A DNA stretch of 64,000 nt, taken from positions 1 to 64,000 of the forward strand of contig JAGBPS010000008.1 in the NCBI GenBank assembly GCA_017633255.1, in the 5' to 3' direction. The first letter of the stretch is position 1, and each line of letters opens with the position of its first letter. This DNA is from Bacteroidales bacterium (GTDB taxonomy: Bacteria; Bacteroidota; Bacteroidia; Bacteroidales; WCHB1-69). The notes beneath the pieces are model-generated. The model saw only the letters and a list, made by a program, of their open reading frames with translations. It was not told where the DNA came from and did not search any database. The translations under genes were made by a program, and so were the position numbers. Below, piece after piece: positions 10,588-18,526 of the stretch.

Positions 10588-11514
10588 CTATTTCGAAAAC
10601 ATGCTGTCATTCATAATAATCCTGACAAGTACCCCAAAATTATAGGAGAAATCCTTATATCCTTCCAATCCGAACTTGCCTGCGTTGAAGTAAAAACAGG
10701 GATCCAGTGAAACATACTTGTTGAAAGCTAATTTTATTCCGACCGAAGCCGAAAAACCAAAGCCGGGACCACCATATTTCACAATGGTGCCGTCAGACTG
10801 CACCCCAGGCACATAGTTCTGCCTGTCATTGATGAAACTGTAGCTTTTGATCTTGTTTTTATTGTCGTCGTAAAAAACAGCCTCCATGCTTTTCACTCGT
10901 ACAAAGTTAAATTGGATACCCGCCTCAATGAAAGGTTTGACAATGGATTTGGTGGTGAAGTGATAGCAGGCTGACAAGTCGATAAGCGAGCGGTCTTCCT
11001 TTCCCAAAATGTACTGGTTGTCCAACATGCCGGTATGATAGTTGCCTGGTGGCGCCTCATACAAGAGCCGGAATTGTCCATTGGCCTTGAGCCTGGAAAA
11101 AGAGTACATCAGCTGAATACTCCAGTTTTTGGTGAATTTATACCGTACCCCTAACGAAACCATTACCGCAACCCGGTATTTCATGTTGCCTAATGGCCCA
11201 CCATAATGGATGGAGTCGCCGATATAGGGGTAATAGTTCTTAATCATCTGATTAATCTCATCATATCGGTATTTATTACCGAAAAGGAAGTCAAGATTGT
11301 TCTCGTTAGCATAATCACCATTGTAGTACTGGGCATTGTATTTGGAACCGAAATAGCAACCACCAGCGAAAATGATGTCAAAGCCTTTGTCCTTGATATT
11401 GTCACTTTGCTCTGTTTTCTTATCTTCTGACGACGTGGCATTATTACGGCTTTGCGCAAAGGTGCACAGACTAGCTGACAATAATACCAACAGACAGAGA
11501 ATAATCTTTTTCAT
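10588..11514 (-). CDS. Outer-membrane beta-barrel protein, unknown function
   Basis: The 308-residue product has a clear signal peptide (MKKIILC... ending at Phe-Ala-Gln), then a charged linker, then alternating aromatic strands such as G-V-R-Y-K-F and a terminal strand rich in aromatic residues, as in outer-membrane barrels of about eight strands. It is the first gene of a minus-strand operon with the T9SS cargo (22 bases downstream) and the M16 peptidase. No specific family is recognised. A terminator separates it from lpdA upstream. Confidence 0.7.
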   Translation of the reverse strand: MKKIILCLLVLLSASLCTFAQSRNNATSSEDKKTEQSDNIKDKGFDIIFAGGCYFGSKYNAQYYNGDYANENNLDFLFGNKYRYDEINQMIKNYYPYIGDSIHYGGPLGNMKYRVAVMVSLGVRYKFTKNWSIQLMYSFSRLKANGQFRLLYEAPPGNYHTGMLDNQYILGKEDRSLIDLSACYHFTTKSIVKPFIEAGIQFNFVRVKSMEAVFYDDNKNKIKSYSFINDRQNYVPGVQSDGTIVKYGGPGFGFSASVGIKLAFNKYVSLDPCFYFNAGKFGLEGYKDFSYNFGVLVRIIMNDSMFSK

Positions 11515-11548
11515 ATCCGGTTTTTAAGCTTCAATTTAAACAAGACGA

Positions 11549-11588
11549 AAAAAACTCAAAAACGTTGCTCAATTTTTTGAGTTTTTTT
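11549..11588 (-). terminator. Terminator after lpdA
   Basis: AAACTCAAAAA pairs with TTTTTTGAGTTT around a loop near GTTGCTC, giving on the minus strand a stem followed by a T-rich run. It lies just past the lpdA stop codon. Confidence 0.65.
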
Positions 11589-11601
11589 CTGCGGTATAAT
11601 T

Positions 11602-12996
11602 CTACAAATGTACACATTCGCCATAAGCGGCGGCAGCGGCTTCCATAATGGCCTCAGACAAAGTGGGATGCGGATGCACGGCATGGATAATGTCGGGTCC
11701 GGTCACTTTCATGCTGCGGGCCAGCACAGCACCGGAAATCATCTCGGTGACATTGTCGCCGATGAGGTGACAACCAAGCCATTCTCCCGTGTTTTTGTCG
11801 AAAATCAGTTTCACCATACCGTCGCGGCTGCCCGATGCAGTGGCTTTGCCCGATGCGGTGAAGGGGAATTTGCCGACCAGAATCTCACGACCTTGCTCTA
11901 CGCATTTGCGCTCAGTCAAGCCCACTGAGGCAATCTCCGGAGTGGTGTATGTACAGCCGGGAATGTTGCTGTAATCTACCGGTTTCGGATCCAAACCTGC
12001 GATTTTCTCTACACATACCAAGGCTTCATGAGAGGCTACATGTGCCAATGCGGGACCGTGTACAATGTCGCCAATAGCGTAAATGCCTTCCTGGTTGGTG
12101 CGGTAATAGTCGTCCACCGTGATTTTTCCTCTTTCGAATGCCACTCCGTATTCCTCCAGGCCAATGCCTTCAAGGTTGGTGATGACTCCGACTGCGGACA
12201 ACACGATTTCGCATTCCAGTTCCGTCATGTTGCCTTTGGCATCTTTAACGGAAACCTTGCACAATTCGCCGGTGGTATCCACACTTTCCACTGCGGCGGA
12301 GGTCATGGTTTTTATGCCGGCTTTGCGGAAAGAACGCTCCAATTGTTTCGAAATTTCCTCGTCTTCTACGGGAACCAGATTGGGTAAATATTCCACAATC
12401 GTTACTTTGGTGCCCATAGAGGCATAGAAAAAGGCTAATTCGCTGCCGATGGCGCCAGAACCCATCACCACCATGCTGGCGGGCAGTTTGGGCAGGGTCA
12501 GCGCTTCGCGATAACCGATAATTTTCTTTCCATCTTGTTGTACGTTGGGCAGAGAGCGTGAACGGGCTCCAGTGGCTAAGATAATATGCTGTGCCTCATA
12601 TATTTCTGTTGTGCCATCGGCTTTGGTCACTTCCACTTTCTTGTCTTTCACGATTTTGCCGAAGCCATTGATGACGTCCACATTGTTCTTCTTAAGCAGA
12701 AATTGCACACCTTTGCTCATCATCTCGGCCACGGTGCGGCTGCGTTTTACAACGGCCTCAAAGTCGGCTTTCACCTCTCCTTCGATGGTAATGCCGTAAT
12801 TGGCGGCGTGTTTGGCATAGTTGAAAACCTGTGCCGATTTCAGCAGGGCCTTGGTAGGAATACAACCCCAGTTGAGGCAAATGCCTCCAACTTCAGCGCG
12901 TTCAACAATAGCGACTTTCATCTTTAACTGGCTGGCTCTGATGGCTGCCACATAACCTCCGGGACCGCTCCCGATAACTATCAAATCGTAATTCAT
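11602..12996 (-). CDS. lpdA: Dihydrolipoyl dehydrogenase (E3)
   Basis: This FAD enzyme reoxidises dihydrolipoamide in 2-oxo-acid dehydrogenase complexes and/or the glycine cleavage system. The 464-residue chain has the FAD motif GSGPGG (9-14), the redox disulfide Cys40/Cys45 in GGICLNWGCIPTKALL, an NAD-binding GSGAIGSE segment and the catalytic His443/Glu448 pair in H-P-T-L-S-E near the C terminus. It has its own promoter (minus-strand box at 13041-13048) and terminator. No E1 or E2 gene is adjacent, so its partner complex is unknown. Confidence 0.95.
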   Translation of the reverse strand: MNYDLIVIGSGPGGYVAAIRASQLKMKVAIVERAEVGGICLNWGCIPTKALLKSAQVFNYAKHAANYGITIEGEVKADFEAVVKRSRTVAEMMSKGVQFLLKKNNVDVINGFGKIVKDKKVEVTKADGTTEIYEAQHIILATGARSRSLPNVQQDGKKIIGYREALTLPKLPASMVVMGSGAIGSELAFFYASMGTKVTIVEYLPNLVPVEDEEISKQLERSFRKAGIKTMTSAAVESVDTTGELCKVSVKDAKGNMTELECEIVLSAVGVITNLEGIGLEEYGVAFERGKITVDDYYRTNQEGIYAIGDIVHGPALAHVASHEALVCVEKIAGLDPKPVDYSNIPGCTYTTPEIASVGLTERKCVEQGREILVGKFPFTASGKATASGSRDGMVKLIFDKNTGEWLGCHLIGDNVTEMISGAVLARSMKVTGPDIIHAVHPHPTLSEAIMEAAAAAYGECVHL

Positions 12997-13040
12997 AGAG
13001 TGTATTTTTATCTAATATGTGTATATTTAACATTAATCTG

Positions 13041-13048
13041 CAAAAATA
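13041..13048 (-). promoter_or_regulatory. -7 box for lpdA
   Basis: On the minus strand this reads TATTTTTG, 45 bases before the lpdA start. It is divergent from the ferredoxin promoter about 100 bases away. Confidence 0.7.
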
Positions 13049-13141
13049 CAAAATTCTTTTGTATGTCGTTAGGTCATAGTTGAAAAAAAGAGCATTGAAA
13101 ATATTTAATTTTTTTAAGTTCTCTATGTGAAAAAAATTGCG

Positions 13142-13149
13142 TACTTTTG
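13142..13149 (+). promoter_or_regulatory. -7 box for the ferredoxin gene
   Basis: TACTTTTG matches TAnnTTTG, 35 bases before the ferredoxin ATG. Confidence 0.7.
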
Positions 13150-13183
13150 CCGCCAACAATTATTAACCAAAAAACATTAAATC

Positions 13184-13354
13184 ATGGCTCATAAAATTGA
13201 TCCCGATCTCTGTGCAAGCTGCGGTACTTGTGCAGGCGAATGCCCCCAGGAAGCTATTTCTGAAGGTACTCCCTATTCAATTAACCCCGACATGTGCATC
13301 GATTGCGGTGCATGTGCAGACGTTTGCCCCTGTGAAGCAATTCACCCGGAATAA
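13184..13354 (+). CDS. 2[4Fe-4S] bacterial ferredoxin (56 residues)
   Basis: The short reading frame begins MAHKIDPDLC and holds two C-x2-C-x2-C-x3-C-P clusters (first Cys10, 13, 16, 20; second Cys38, 41, 44, 48), the classic clostridial-type ferredoxin that binds two [4Fe-4S] clusters and carries low-potential electrons in the cytoplasm. It has its own promoter at 13142-13149 and a strong terminator at 13371-13410, so it is a single-gene unit. Presence of this protein indicates anaerobic redox metabolism. A longer frame-shifted reading frame over the same bases is a shadow. Confidence 0.95.
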   Translation: MAHKIDPDLCASCGTCAGECPQEAISEGTPYSINPDMCIDCGACADVCPCEAIHPE

Positions 13355-13370
13355 CAGATCGAAAGAAAAG

Positions 13371-13410
13371 ACAAAAAACGGCTCTTTTTTCAGGAGCCGT
13401 TTTTTGTTTT
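13371..13410 (+). terminator. Terminator of the ferredoxin gene
   Basis: AAAAAACGGCTC pairs with GGAGCCGTTTTTT around TTTTTTCA; the stem ends in a T run followed by GTTTT. Confidence 0.9.
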
Positions 13411-13437
13411 AAAATTGGATATCCTTTTCTCTGCCAA

Positions 13438-13463
13438 TAGAGACGTTTCATGAAACGTCTCTA
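13438..13463. repeat. Palindromic repeat element, copy 3 (26 bp, intergenic)
   Basis: TAGAGACGTTTCA followed by its exact reverse complement. It lies between the ferredoxin terminator and the promoter of the next gene, so it need not be transcribed with either. Confidence 0.9.
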
Positions 13464-13505
13464 CAAAAAATTGAAGATATTATGTAATCTTTCCGGAAAT
13501 TTGTG

Positions 13506-13513
13506 TAACTTTG
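13506..13513 (+). promoter_or_regulatory. -7 box for the 13538-17322 operon
   Basis: TAACTTTG matches TAnnTTTG, 25 bases before the first start codon of the operon that runs to folE. Confidence 0.65.
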
Positions 13514-13537
13514 CAGTTTTATTGAAATATACAAATA

Positions 13538-14665
13538 ATGAGGAGATTTTTGCTTTTCTTGTCCGTTTTGCTTTGTTGGCCAGCCCTGTTCGCGCAGACT
13601 GCGGAGGTGAAAACTGTCTTATATCTGCTCCCTTTTTTTGGTGAGGAGTATTCATCGTACAATAGCGGAAAAATAAGTACAGTCACGGATGTTGACAATG
13701 AGCCGATGTTCAGTCTGGTGAGCTTTTGGGAAGGCGCACAATTGGCGTTGGATGAGTATGAAAACAGCTTCCAGCGGATCAATGTTGTGGTAAAGGACAT
13801 TACCTATGATAATGGGAAACTGATGCGCATTCTGGAAGATGAACAGCTGATGAGCCAGGTGGATTTGATTATCGGTCCGTTCTTTGCTCCTCAGTTCGAA
13901 ATCGCTGCTAATTATGCGAAAACACACCAAATCCCCATTGTCAATCCGTTTACGAGCAAACAGGACATTCTGGAGAATAATGAATATGTGTATAAAGTGC
14001 AGTCGTCCAAAGAGTCTGTGGCGGAAATGGTGAAACAGTACTGGAAGCCGGAAACCGAGGCTTCCAATATTCTGATATGGACAGAGCGCGGTGCGGATAT
14101 ACCTGCGCTACGGGCGTGTGAACGCTATTTCACGAAATTGGACATTCCATACGAGTTCATCTTGGATGATGGGAAGAGCAATATCAAAAAACGTTTAAAT
14201 CCCACTGAACATCAGGTGGTTTTCCCTTTCTTTCAACAGCATACCACGGTGATTGCCAATATGCGCAACCTTGGTATTGAGGAGGATTTCCCCAATACAG
14301 TTTTCGTCATTCCGGAGGAATGGCTGGACATAGAAGCCCTGGAGGTGGATTATCTTAATAAACTCAATGTGCATTTTTTCTCCGATTATTTTGTCAGTGA
14401 GGAAAATGACAACACAGTGGTTTTTATCAGTAATTTTGTGGAAAGATATAATACGCCTCCCGATCTGAAAAGATTTTCCTTCCAGGGATATGATATTACC
14501 AAGTATTTTGTGGAGTTGATGCTGCACGATTTTGATGCGTCCAAAGTGCGGTTCTCTCCCGTCGCCATGAAATTTAATTTTCAGAAAACCGAAAACGGAG
14601 GCTATGAAAATCATGGCATGTTCCTACTACAGTTGAAAGATTATAAAGTGCAGTTAGCAGATTAA
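13538..14665 (+). CDS. Exported protein with type 1 periplasmic-binding (ABC substrate-binding-like) fold
   Basis: The 375-residue product has a signal peptide ending at Leu-Phe-Ala-Gln, then a region whose pattern (a large insert after the first strand, L-I-I-G-P-F-F-A-P-Q, then I-P-I-V-N-P-F-T-S) is that of the LivK/type 1 periplasmic-binding fold used for amino-acid uptake and sensing. No permease or ATPase gene is near, so a stand-alone binding or cell-envelope role is more likely than transport; related folds occur in LysM-linked proteins of this phylum. It heads an operon with the MORN-repeat protein, an MBL hydrolase and folE. Confidence 0.7.
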   Translation: MRRFLLFLSVLLCWPALFAQTAEVKTVLYLLPFFGEEYSSYNSGKISTVTDVDNEPMFSLVSFWEGAQLALDEYENSFQRINVVVKDITYDNGKLMRILEDEQLMSQVDLIIGPFFAPQFEIAANYAKTHQIPIVNPFTSKQDILENNEYVYKVQSSKESVAEMVKQYWKPETEASNILIWTERGADIPALRACERYFTKLDIPYEFILDDGKSNIKKRLNPTEHQVVFPFFQQHTTVIANMRNLGIEEDFPNTVFVIPEEWLDIEALEVDYLNKLNVHFFSDYFVSEENDNTVVFISNFVERYNTPPDLKRFSFQGYDITKYFVELMLHDFDASKVRFSPVAMKFNFQKTENGGYENHGMFLLQLKDYKVQLAD

Positions 14666-14677
14666 AAATTGTTGAAG

Positions 14678-16000
14678 ATGAAAAAATATTTCGCCACTTT
14701 TTTCCTGTCATTGTGCTGCCTGTGGACTTTGTCGGCTCAGGATACAGTGAAAAATTATTGGTCCAACAAGAAGTTGATGTCCATCGGTCTTCAGAAAAAT
14801 GGAAAGGAAGACGGATTGTGGGTGTATTATCATAAAAATGGTGTCAAATGGATGGAAGGCCGTTTCGATAATGGAAAAAAAGTGGGTGTGTGGACAGAGT
14901 GGTTCGATGATGGCAAGAGAAGTCGTGAGTTCCAGGCTGAAAACGGGCCGTTCAAAAGTTGGTATGCCTCTGGCCAGATTGAGTCGGAGGGCCAAATGAA
15001 GGACGGAATGAGATCCGGACAGTGGACCTTCCTGTATCCCAATGGCAAGCTTTTCAAAAAAGCTACGTATGTCAATGACAGCGTGCAGGGAAAGGTGACC
15101 GAATATTATGATAATGGAGAAAGGAAGTTCGAAGGCCATTACGAAAACGGCAAGCTGAATGGTTATACTCAATGGTGGACTGCCTCAGGCCAAGTGGATA
15201 TGGAGGGTAATACGGTGAATGATTTGCAAGAAGGCATTTGGAAATTTTATCATCAGGATGGTTCTTTGGGCAGTACGGGAAATTTTGTGAATGGTAAGCA
15301 GGATGGCGAGTGGAAGTATTACTTTGAAGATGGAAAGCTTTGGAAAATAGTTAATTACAAGGATGATAAACGCCAAGGCCTCTCCAAAGCTTGGTATGAG
15401 AATGGAAAGTTACAGCGGCAGGGGAATTTTGTGGATGATAAGGAGGATGGTCTGTGGGAATCTTATTATTCTAACGGAAAGACTCAGGACAAAGGTGCCT
15501 TCCAAAAAGGTATGATGACGGGAATATGGGAGGGCTTCTATGAAAATGGTACGCAGAAATATCACATTTTGTATCAGAATAATGAAAGAAATGGGGTTTA
15601 TAAGTACTGGAATGAGAACGGGAAGATCAAATCAGATGGAAATTATAGTAAGAATTTGAAACATGGGGCATGGAAAGAATATGCCGATAATGGTCCGGTC
15701 TTGGAAAGCGGTACCTATAAAAATGATCAGCGTGAGGGAACCTGGGTGTTTTATAACGAGCGCGGAATTATGGTGCGTCAACAGAATTTCAAGGATGATG
15801 CTCCTGAGGGTAAATTCACCGAGTTCTATCCGAACGGAAAGAAGCACTTTACAGGGTGCTTTAAGAACCGTTTGAAACAAGGCACATGGATGAACTGGGA
15901 TCCCAATGGAAGACTGGTGTACAAAGTGGTGTTCGACAAGGGTAAGAAGGTGAAGGTGATGTCGGATTTCCTGGACCCCGAATCCAATAAGCCCTTCTAG
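14678..16000 (+). CDS. Secreted MORN/YwqK-type repeat protein
   Basis: After a signal peptide (MKKYFATFF... ending Leu-Ser-Ala-Gln) almost the whole 440-residue chain consists of about 16 units of roughly 23 residues with the pattern Y-x-N-G-K...G-x-W-x-x-Y, i.e. MORN-variant repeats as in the protein family often labelled YwqK antitoxin. Such repeats form long beta structures; a binding role is likely but undefined, and the antitoxin label should not be taken literally. A TTG at 14669 is in frame, but the ATG at 14678 gives the clean signal peptide. It starts 12 bases after the preceding gene. Confidence 0.8.
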   Translation: MKKYFATFFLSLCCLWTLSAQDTVKNYWSNKKLMSIGLQKNGKEDGLWVYYHKNGVKWMEGRFDNGKKVGVWTEWFDDGKRSREFQAENGPFKSWYASGQIESEGQMKDGMRSGQWTFLYPNGKLFKKATYVNDSVQGKVTEYYDNGERKFEGHYENGKLNGYTQWWTASGQVDMEGNTVNDLQEGIWKFYHQDGSLGSTGNFVNGKQDGEWKYYFEDGKLWKIVNYKDDKRQGLSKAWYENGKLQRQGNFVDDKEDGLWESYYSNGKTQDKGAFQKGMMTGIWEGFYENGTQKYHILYQNNERNGVYKYWNENGKIKSDGNYSKNLKHGAWKEYADNGPVLESGTYKNDQREGTWVFYNERGIMVRQQNFKDDAPEGKFTEFYPNGKKHFTGCFKNRLKQGTWMNWDPNGRLVYKVVFDKGKKVKVMSDFLDPESNKPF

Positions 16001-16063
16001 TCTATGAAACGTAAAGTCAGTTTGAAAGATCTTGTTGGTTTTCAGCATTATAAAACAAAGGAG

Positions 16064-16702
16064 ATGACAGTCAAAACATTCCATTTCAATCCTTTTCAGG
16101 TCAATACTTACGTGTTGCACGATGATACCAAGGAGGCAATCATAATTGATCCAGGCAATTATTCTCAGCGTGAGCATGAACAATTGCTGGAATATATTGA
16201 GAAAGAGGGTCTTTCCATTCAATATGTCGTCAATACACACCCTCATGTTGACCATGTGACGGGTAACAAATGGTGTGTGGAACACTGGCATTGTCCGCTT
16301 TATATTCATGAAAAGGCCATGAAAATCTACCACCAAACGCATATTTATTGTGCGGTGATGGGGATGGAGATGGAGCACTGTCCGGAACCTACAAAGTTGC
16401 TTCAAGAAGGTGATATTCTGACATTTGGAAATCAAAAATTACAAGTGCTCTATACACCGGGACATGCTGACGGTAGCATTTGCCTGTACGATGAAAAGAA
16501 TAAAATGGTTTTTGTCGGCGATGTGTTGTTTGCCGGCAGTGTGGGACGTACAGACTTGCCTACGGGGTCTACGCCGGTACTGATGCAGAGTATTCGCGAG
16601 AAACTGATGACTCTCCCTGATGATACCACTGTTTTTTGCGGACATGAAATTACCACGACAATAGGATACGAAAGAATACATAACCCATTTATTAATAACT
16701 AA
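16064..16702 (+). CDS. MBL-fold metallo-hydrolase (glyoxalase II-like)
   Basis: The protein carries the metal-binding motif [10 protein letters not shown] and later G-H-A-D-G-S and [13 protein letters not shown] motifs, as in hydroxyacylglutathione hydrolase-like enzymes that hydrolyse thioesters with two metal ions. I chose the ATG at 16064 (212 residues) because related proteins begin a few residues before F-N-P-F-Q-V-N-T-Y; an upstream in-frame ATG at 16004 would add 20 polar residues directly after the previous stop. It ends 2 bases before folE. The true substrate is not indicated. Confidence 0.85.
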   Translation: MTVKTFHFNPFQVNTYVLHDDTKEAIIIDPGNYSQREHEQLLEYIEKEGLSIQYVVNTHPHVDHVTGNKWCVEHWHCPLYIHEKAMKIYHQTHIYCAVMGMEMEHCPEPTKLLQEGDILTFGNQKLQVLYTPGHADGSICLYDEKNKMVFVGDVLFAGSVGRTDLPTGSTPVLMQSIREKLMTLPDDTTVFCGHEITTTIGYERIHNPFINN

Positions 16703-16704
16703 TT

Positions 16705-17322
16705 ATGAAGAAGCATATTCCAGAAGGATACGTGAGGCATGATATTTACAATGAGGCAAATATAGACAAGTTGGCCGAAAGTTTCAAGCAGATACTTACG
16801 GCAGTGGGTGAGGACCCGGAACGGGAAGGCTTGTTGAAGACTCCGGTAAGGGCCGCCAAGTCCATGTTGTTTTTAACTCACGGATATGAGCAAAATCCTC
16901 GGGAGATTCTGACAAGTGCCTTGTTCAAAGAGGATTACAAGCAGATAGTTGTCGTAAAGGATATTGAAATATATTCCATGTGCGAGCACCACCTTTTGCC
17001 GTTTTTCGGCAAGGCGCATGTGGGCTATATCCCCAATGGAACTATCGTGGGACTAAGCAAAATTCCTCGTGTGGTGGAGGCCTTCGCACGTCGTTTGCAA
17101 CTGCAAGAGCGACTGACCACACAAATCAAGGATTGTTTGCAGGATGTGCTTAATCCACTGGGAGTTGCGGTAGTAATAGAGGCTCAGCACCTTTGTATGT
17201 CCATGAGAGGCATCCAAAAGCAGAATTCGGTGACCACTACCTCTGAATTTACTGGTGCGTTTCTGAAAAATTCCAATACCCGTCAGGAATTCATGCACCT
17301 GATTGGTGCCAATTTACACTGA
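16705..17322 (+). CDS. folE: GTP cyclohydrolase I
   Basis: FolE turns GTP into 7,8-dihydroneopterin triphosphate, the first step to folate and related pterins. The 205-residue product has the zinc ligands Cys93 and His96 in [10 protein letters not shown] and Cys164 in Q-H-L-C-M-S-M-R-G, plus the G-L-S-K-I segment. The length is typical. It is the last gene of the plus-strand operon and its last 9 bases overlap the end of a small minus-strand gene. Confidence 0.96.
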   Translation: MKKHIPEGYVRHDIYNEANIDKLAESFKQILTAVGEDPEREGLLKTPVRAAKSMLFLTHGYEQNPREILTSALFKEDYKQIVVVKDIEIYSMCEHHLLPFFGKAHVGYIPNGTIVGLSKIPRVVEAFARRLQLQERLTTQIKDCLQDVLNPLGVAVVIEAQHLCMSMRGIQKQNSVTTTSEFTGAFLKNSNTRQEFMHLIGANLH

Positions 17323-17511
17323 TTTTTTTCGAGGTCTTCCTCTTTTCTTGGGGACTGAATACGGAATCTTTTTCTCCGCTGCCATAGCATGACGTATGAC
17401 AGCCTCTTCTTCGTCATTTTGCAAAGTACAGACAATTACCTTGTCCACCCAATCCGGGGGCAGGCAGATGGTAAGCGTGTCCGTTTTCGGAACTAATGTC
17501 AGTTTTTTCAT
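17314..17511 (-). CDS. Small protein with C-terminal AT-hook-like motif
   Basis: The 65-residue product starts MKKLTLVP (ATG at 17511; a TTG three codons upstream is also in frame) and ends in a basic segment K-K-R-G-R-P-R-K-K that matches the AT-hook core G-R-P, a minor-groove DNA-binding motif. The N-terminal part has a hydrophobic strand followed by an acidic helix. It converges on and overlaps folE by 9 bases. It may be a small DNA-binding protein; no family is recognised with confidence. Confidence 0.6.
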   Translation of the reverse strand: MKKLTLVPKTDTLTICLPPDWVDKVIVCTLQNDEEEAVIRHAMAAEKKIPYSVPKKRGRPRKKSV

Positions 17512-17520
17512 CACGATCAA

Positions 17521-17808
17521 TTTTAGTGTTGTTGTAGAAATTCTATTTTGAAATTGCGAAATACGTGCAAATTTGATAGAAATGATGACAAAAATTTTTG
17601 AAAAATCTCATTCTTGAAAATTTTTAATTTTGTAGTTTAAATTGTTAATAATCAAATTGTTACTTATGCAAATATACTAAAAAATCATTCCATTCGCATG
17701 TTTGAATTATTTTTGTGAGAAAATAAATTATTTAATTGAATATCAATACGATACAATAAAATGTGATAAAATTTCACAAAATATGTTGTATGGCAATGGA
17801 AAAAGTTG
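17521..17808. other. AT-rich intergenic stretch
   Basis: About 290 bases, strongly AT-rich, between the AT-hook gene and tRNA-Lys. Apart from the tRNA promoter at its right edge I see no reading frame, hairpin or repeat of note. Confidence 0.6.
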
Positions 17809-17816
17809 TATTTTTG
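17809..17816 (+). promoter_or_regulatory. -7 box for tRNA-Lys
   Basis: TATTTTTG, followed by GCAGTCC; the tRNA begins 20 bases later. Confidence 0.75.
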
Positions 17817-17835
17817 CAGTCCCAAAAAAACGGAT

Positions 17836-17908
17836 GTTTCAGTAGCTCAGCAGGTAGAGCACATCCCTTTTAAGGATGGGGTCCTGGGTTCGAATCCCAG
17901 CTGGAACA
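17836..17908 (+). tRNA. tRNA-Lys (anticodon TTT)
   Basis: Acceptor 17836-17842 pairs with 17901-17907 with one wobble; the anticodon stem CATCC/GGATG encloses CTTTTAA with TTT at 17869-17871; the T arm CTGGG/CCCAG encloses TTCGAAT. The discriminator base is A and CCA is not encoded (CGG follows). Confidence 0.95.
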
Positions 17909-17911
17909 CGG

Positions 17912-17941
17912 AGAGCCAACTTTAAGTTGGCTCTTTTTTTT
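17912..17941 (+). terminator. Terminator after tRNA-Lys
   Basis: AGAGCCAACTT pairs with AAGTTGGCTCT around a minimal loop, followed by a long T run. Confidence 0.9.
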
Positions 17942-17978
17942 TATTTCCTTCAATTCCTCCCTGAATTTCTTTTTTTGT

Positions 17979-17986
17979 ATTTTTGC
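17979..17986 (+). promoter_or_regulatory. -7 box for the 18003 gene
   Basis: TATTTTTG, 16 bases before the first possible start codon, so the leader is very short. Confidence 0.65.
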
Positions 17987-18002
17987 AATCGAATAAAAAG
18001 TT

Positions 18003-18419
18003 ATGAACATGGATATATTGATAACGATTCTCATTGTGGTTTCAATTGTGGGATGGGAGTATTTGAAGATTAAAAGGAAAATGGCTTCCGAGGCACAGAA
18101 AGCTGCTGCCAGAAAGAAGGCCTATATCGTCGATGAAGAGTATTCTGAAAATAGGATTCCGGAAACGGATTTTGCATACAAAAATGAAAAATTTGAGACG
18201 GATTCTTCGAAATCCGAGACTTATTTCACTTATGAGTCTGTTTCAGACCAGGAAGTGAAAGAGGCTGATATGGCATCATCCATGTCTTCCAAGTCAAGCG
18301 GGATTCATTTACAAGAAGTTGAAAATGAAATAGAAACGGACAGCTTGGATTTGCATAATCCCGAAGAATTGAAAAAAGCCATTATATATGGCGAAATATT
18401 GAAAAATCCTTATAATTAG
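18003..18419 (+). CDS. Small single-pass membrane protein, unknown
   Basis: The 138-residue product has one N-terminal membrane helix (about residues 4-19, I-L-I-T-I-L-I-V-V-S-I-V) followed by a basic stretch and a long acidic, serine-rich, probably disordered tail. The topology should be N-out or short N-in with the tail in the cytoplasm given the K-I-K-R-K after the helix. ATGs at 18003 and 18009 are both possible. I recognise no family. It stands alone between tRNA-Lys and the receptor operon. Confidence 0.6.
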   Translation: MNMDILITILIVVSIVGWEYLKIKRKMASEAQKAAARKKAYIVDEEYSENRIPETDFAYKNEKFETDSSKSETYFTYESVSDQEVKEADMASSMSSKSSGIHLQEVENEIETDSLDLHNPEELKKAIIYGEILKNPYN

Positions 18420-18470
18420 CAAGTTGCATTTTTTTTAGTTTTACCCATAAGGAGGTAAGGAAATTTTTTG

Positions 18471-18478
18471 TAACTTTA
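18471..18478 (+). promoter_or_regulatory. Possible -7 box for the receptor operon
   Basis: TAACTTTA differs from TAnnTTTG at the last base. It lies 49 bases before the receptor start codon and is the best match there. Confidence 0.45.
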
Positions 18479-18526
18479 CCGCCTAAAATATTTTGTGGAA
18501 TTAATGTTTAATATAAAATAATAGCT

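Noticed and set aside
13197..13412. 71-codon frame overlapping the ferredoxin
   Set aside because: It is out of frame with the clear 2[4Fe-4S] ferredoxin at 13184-13354 and runs through its terminator.
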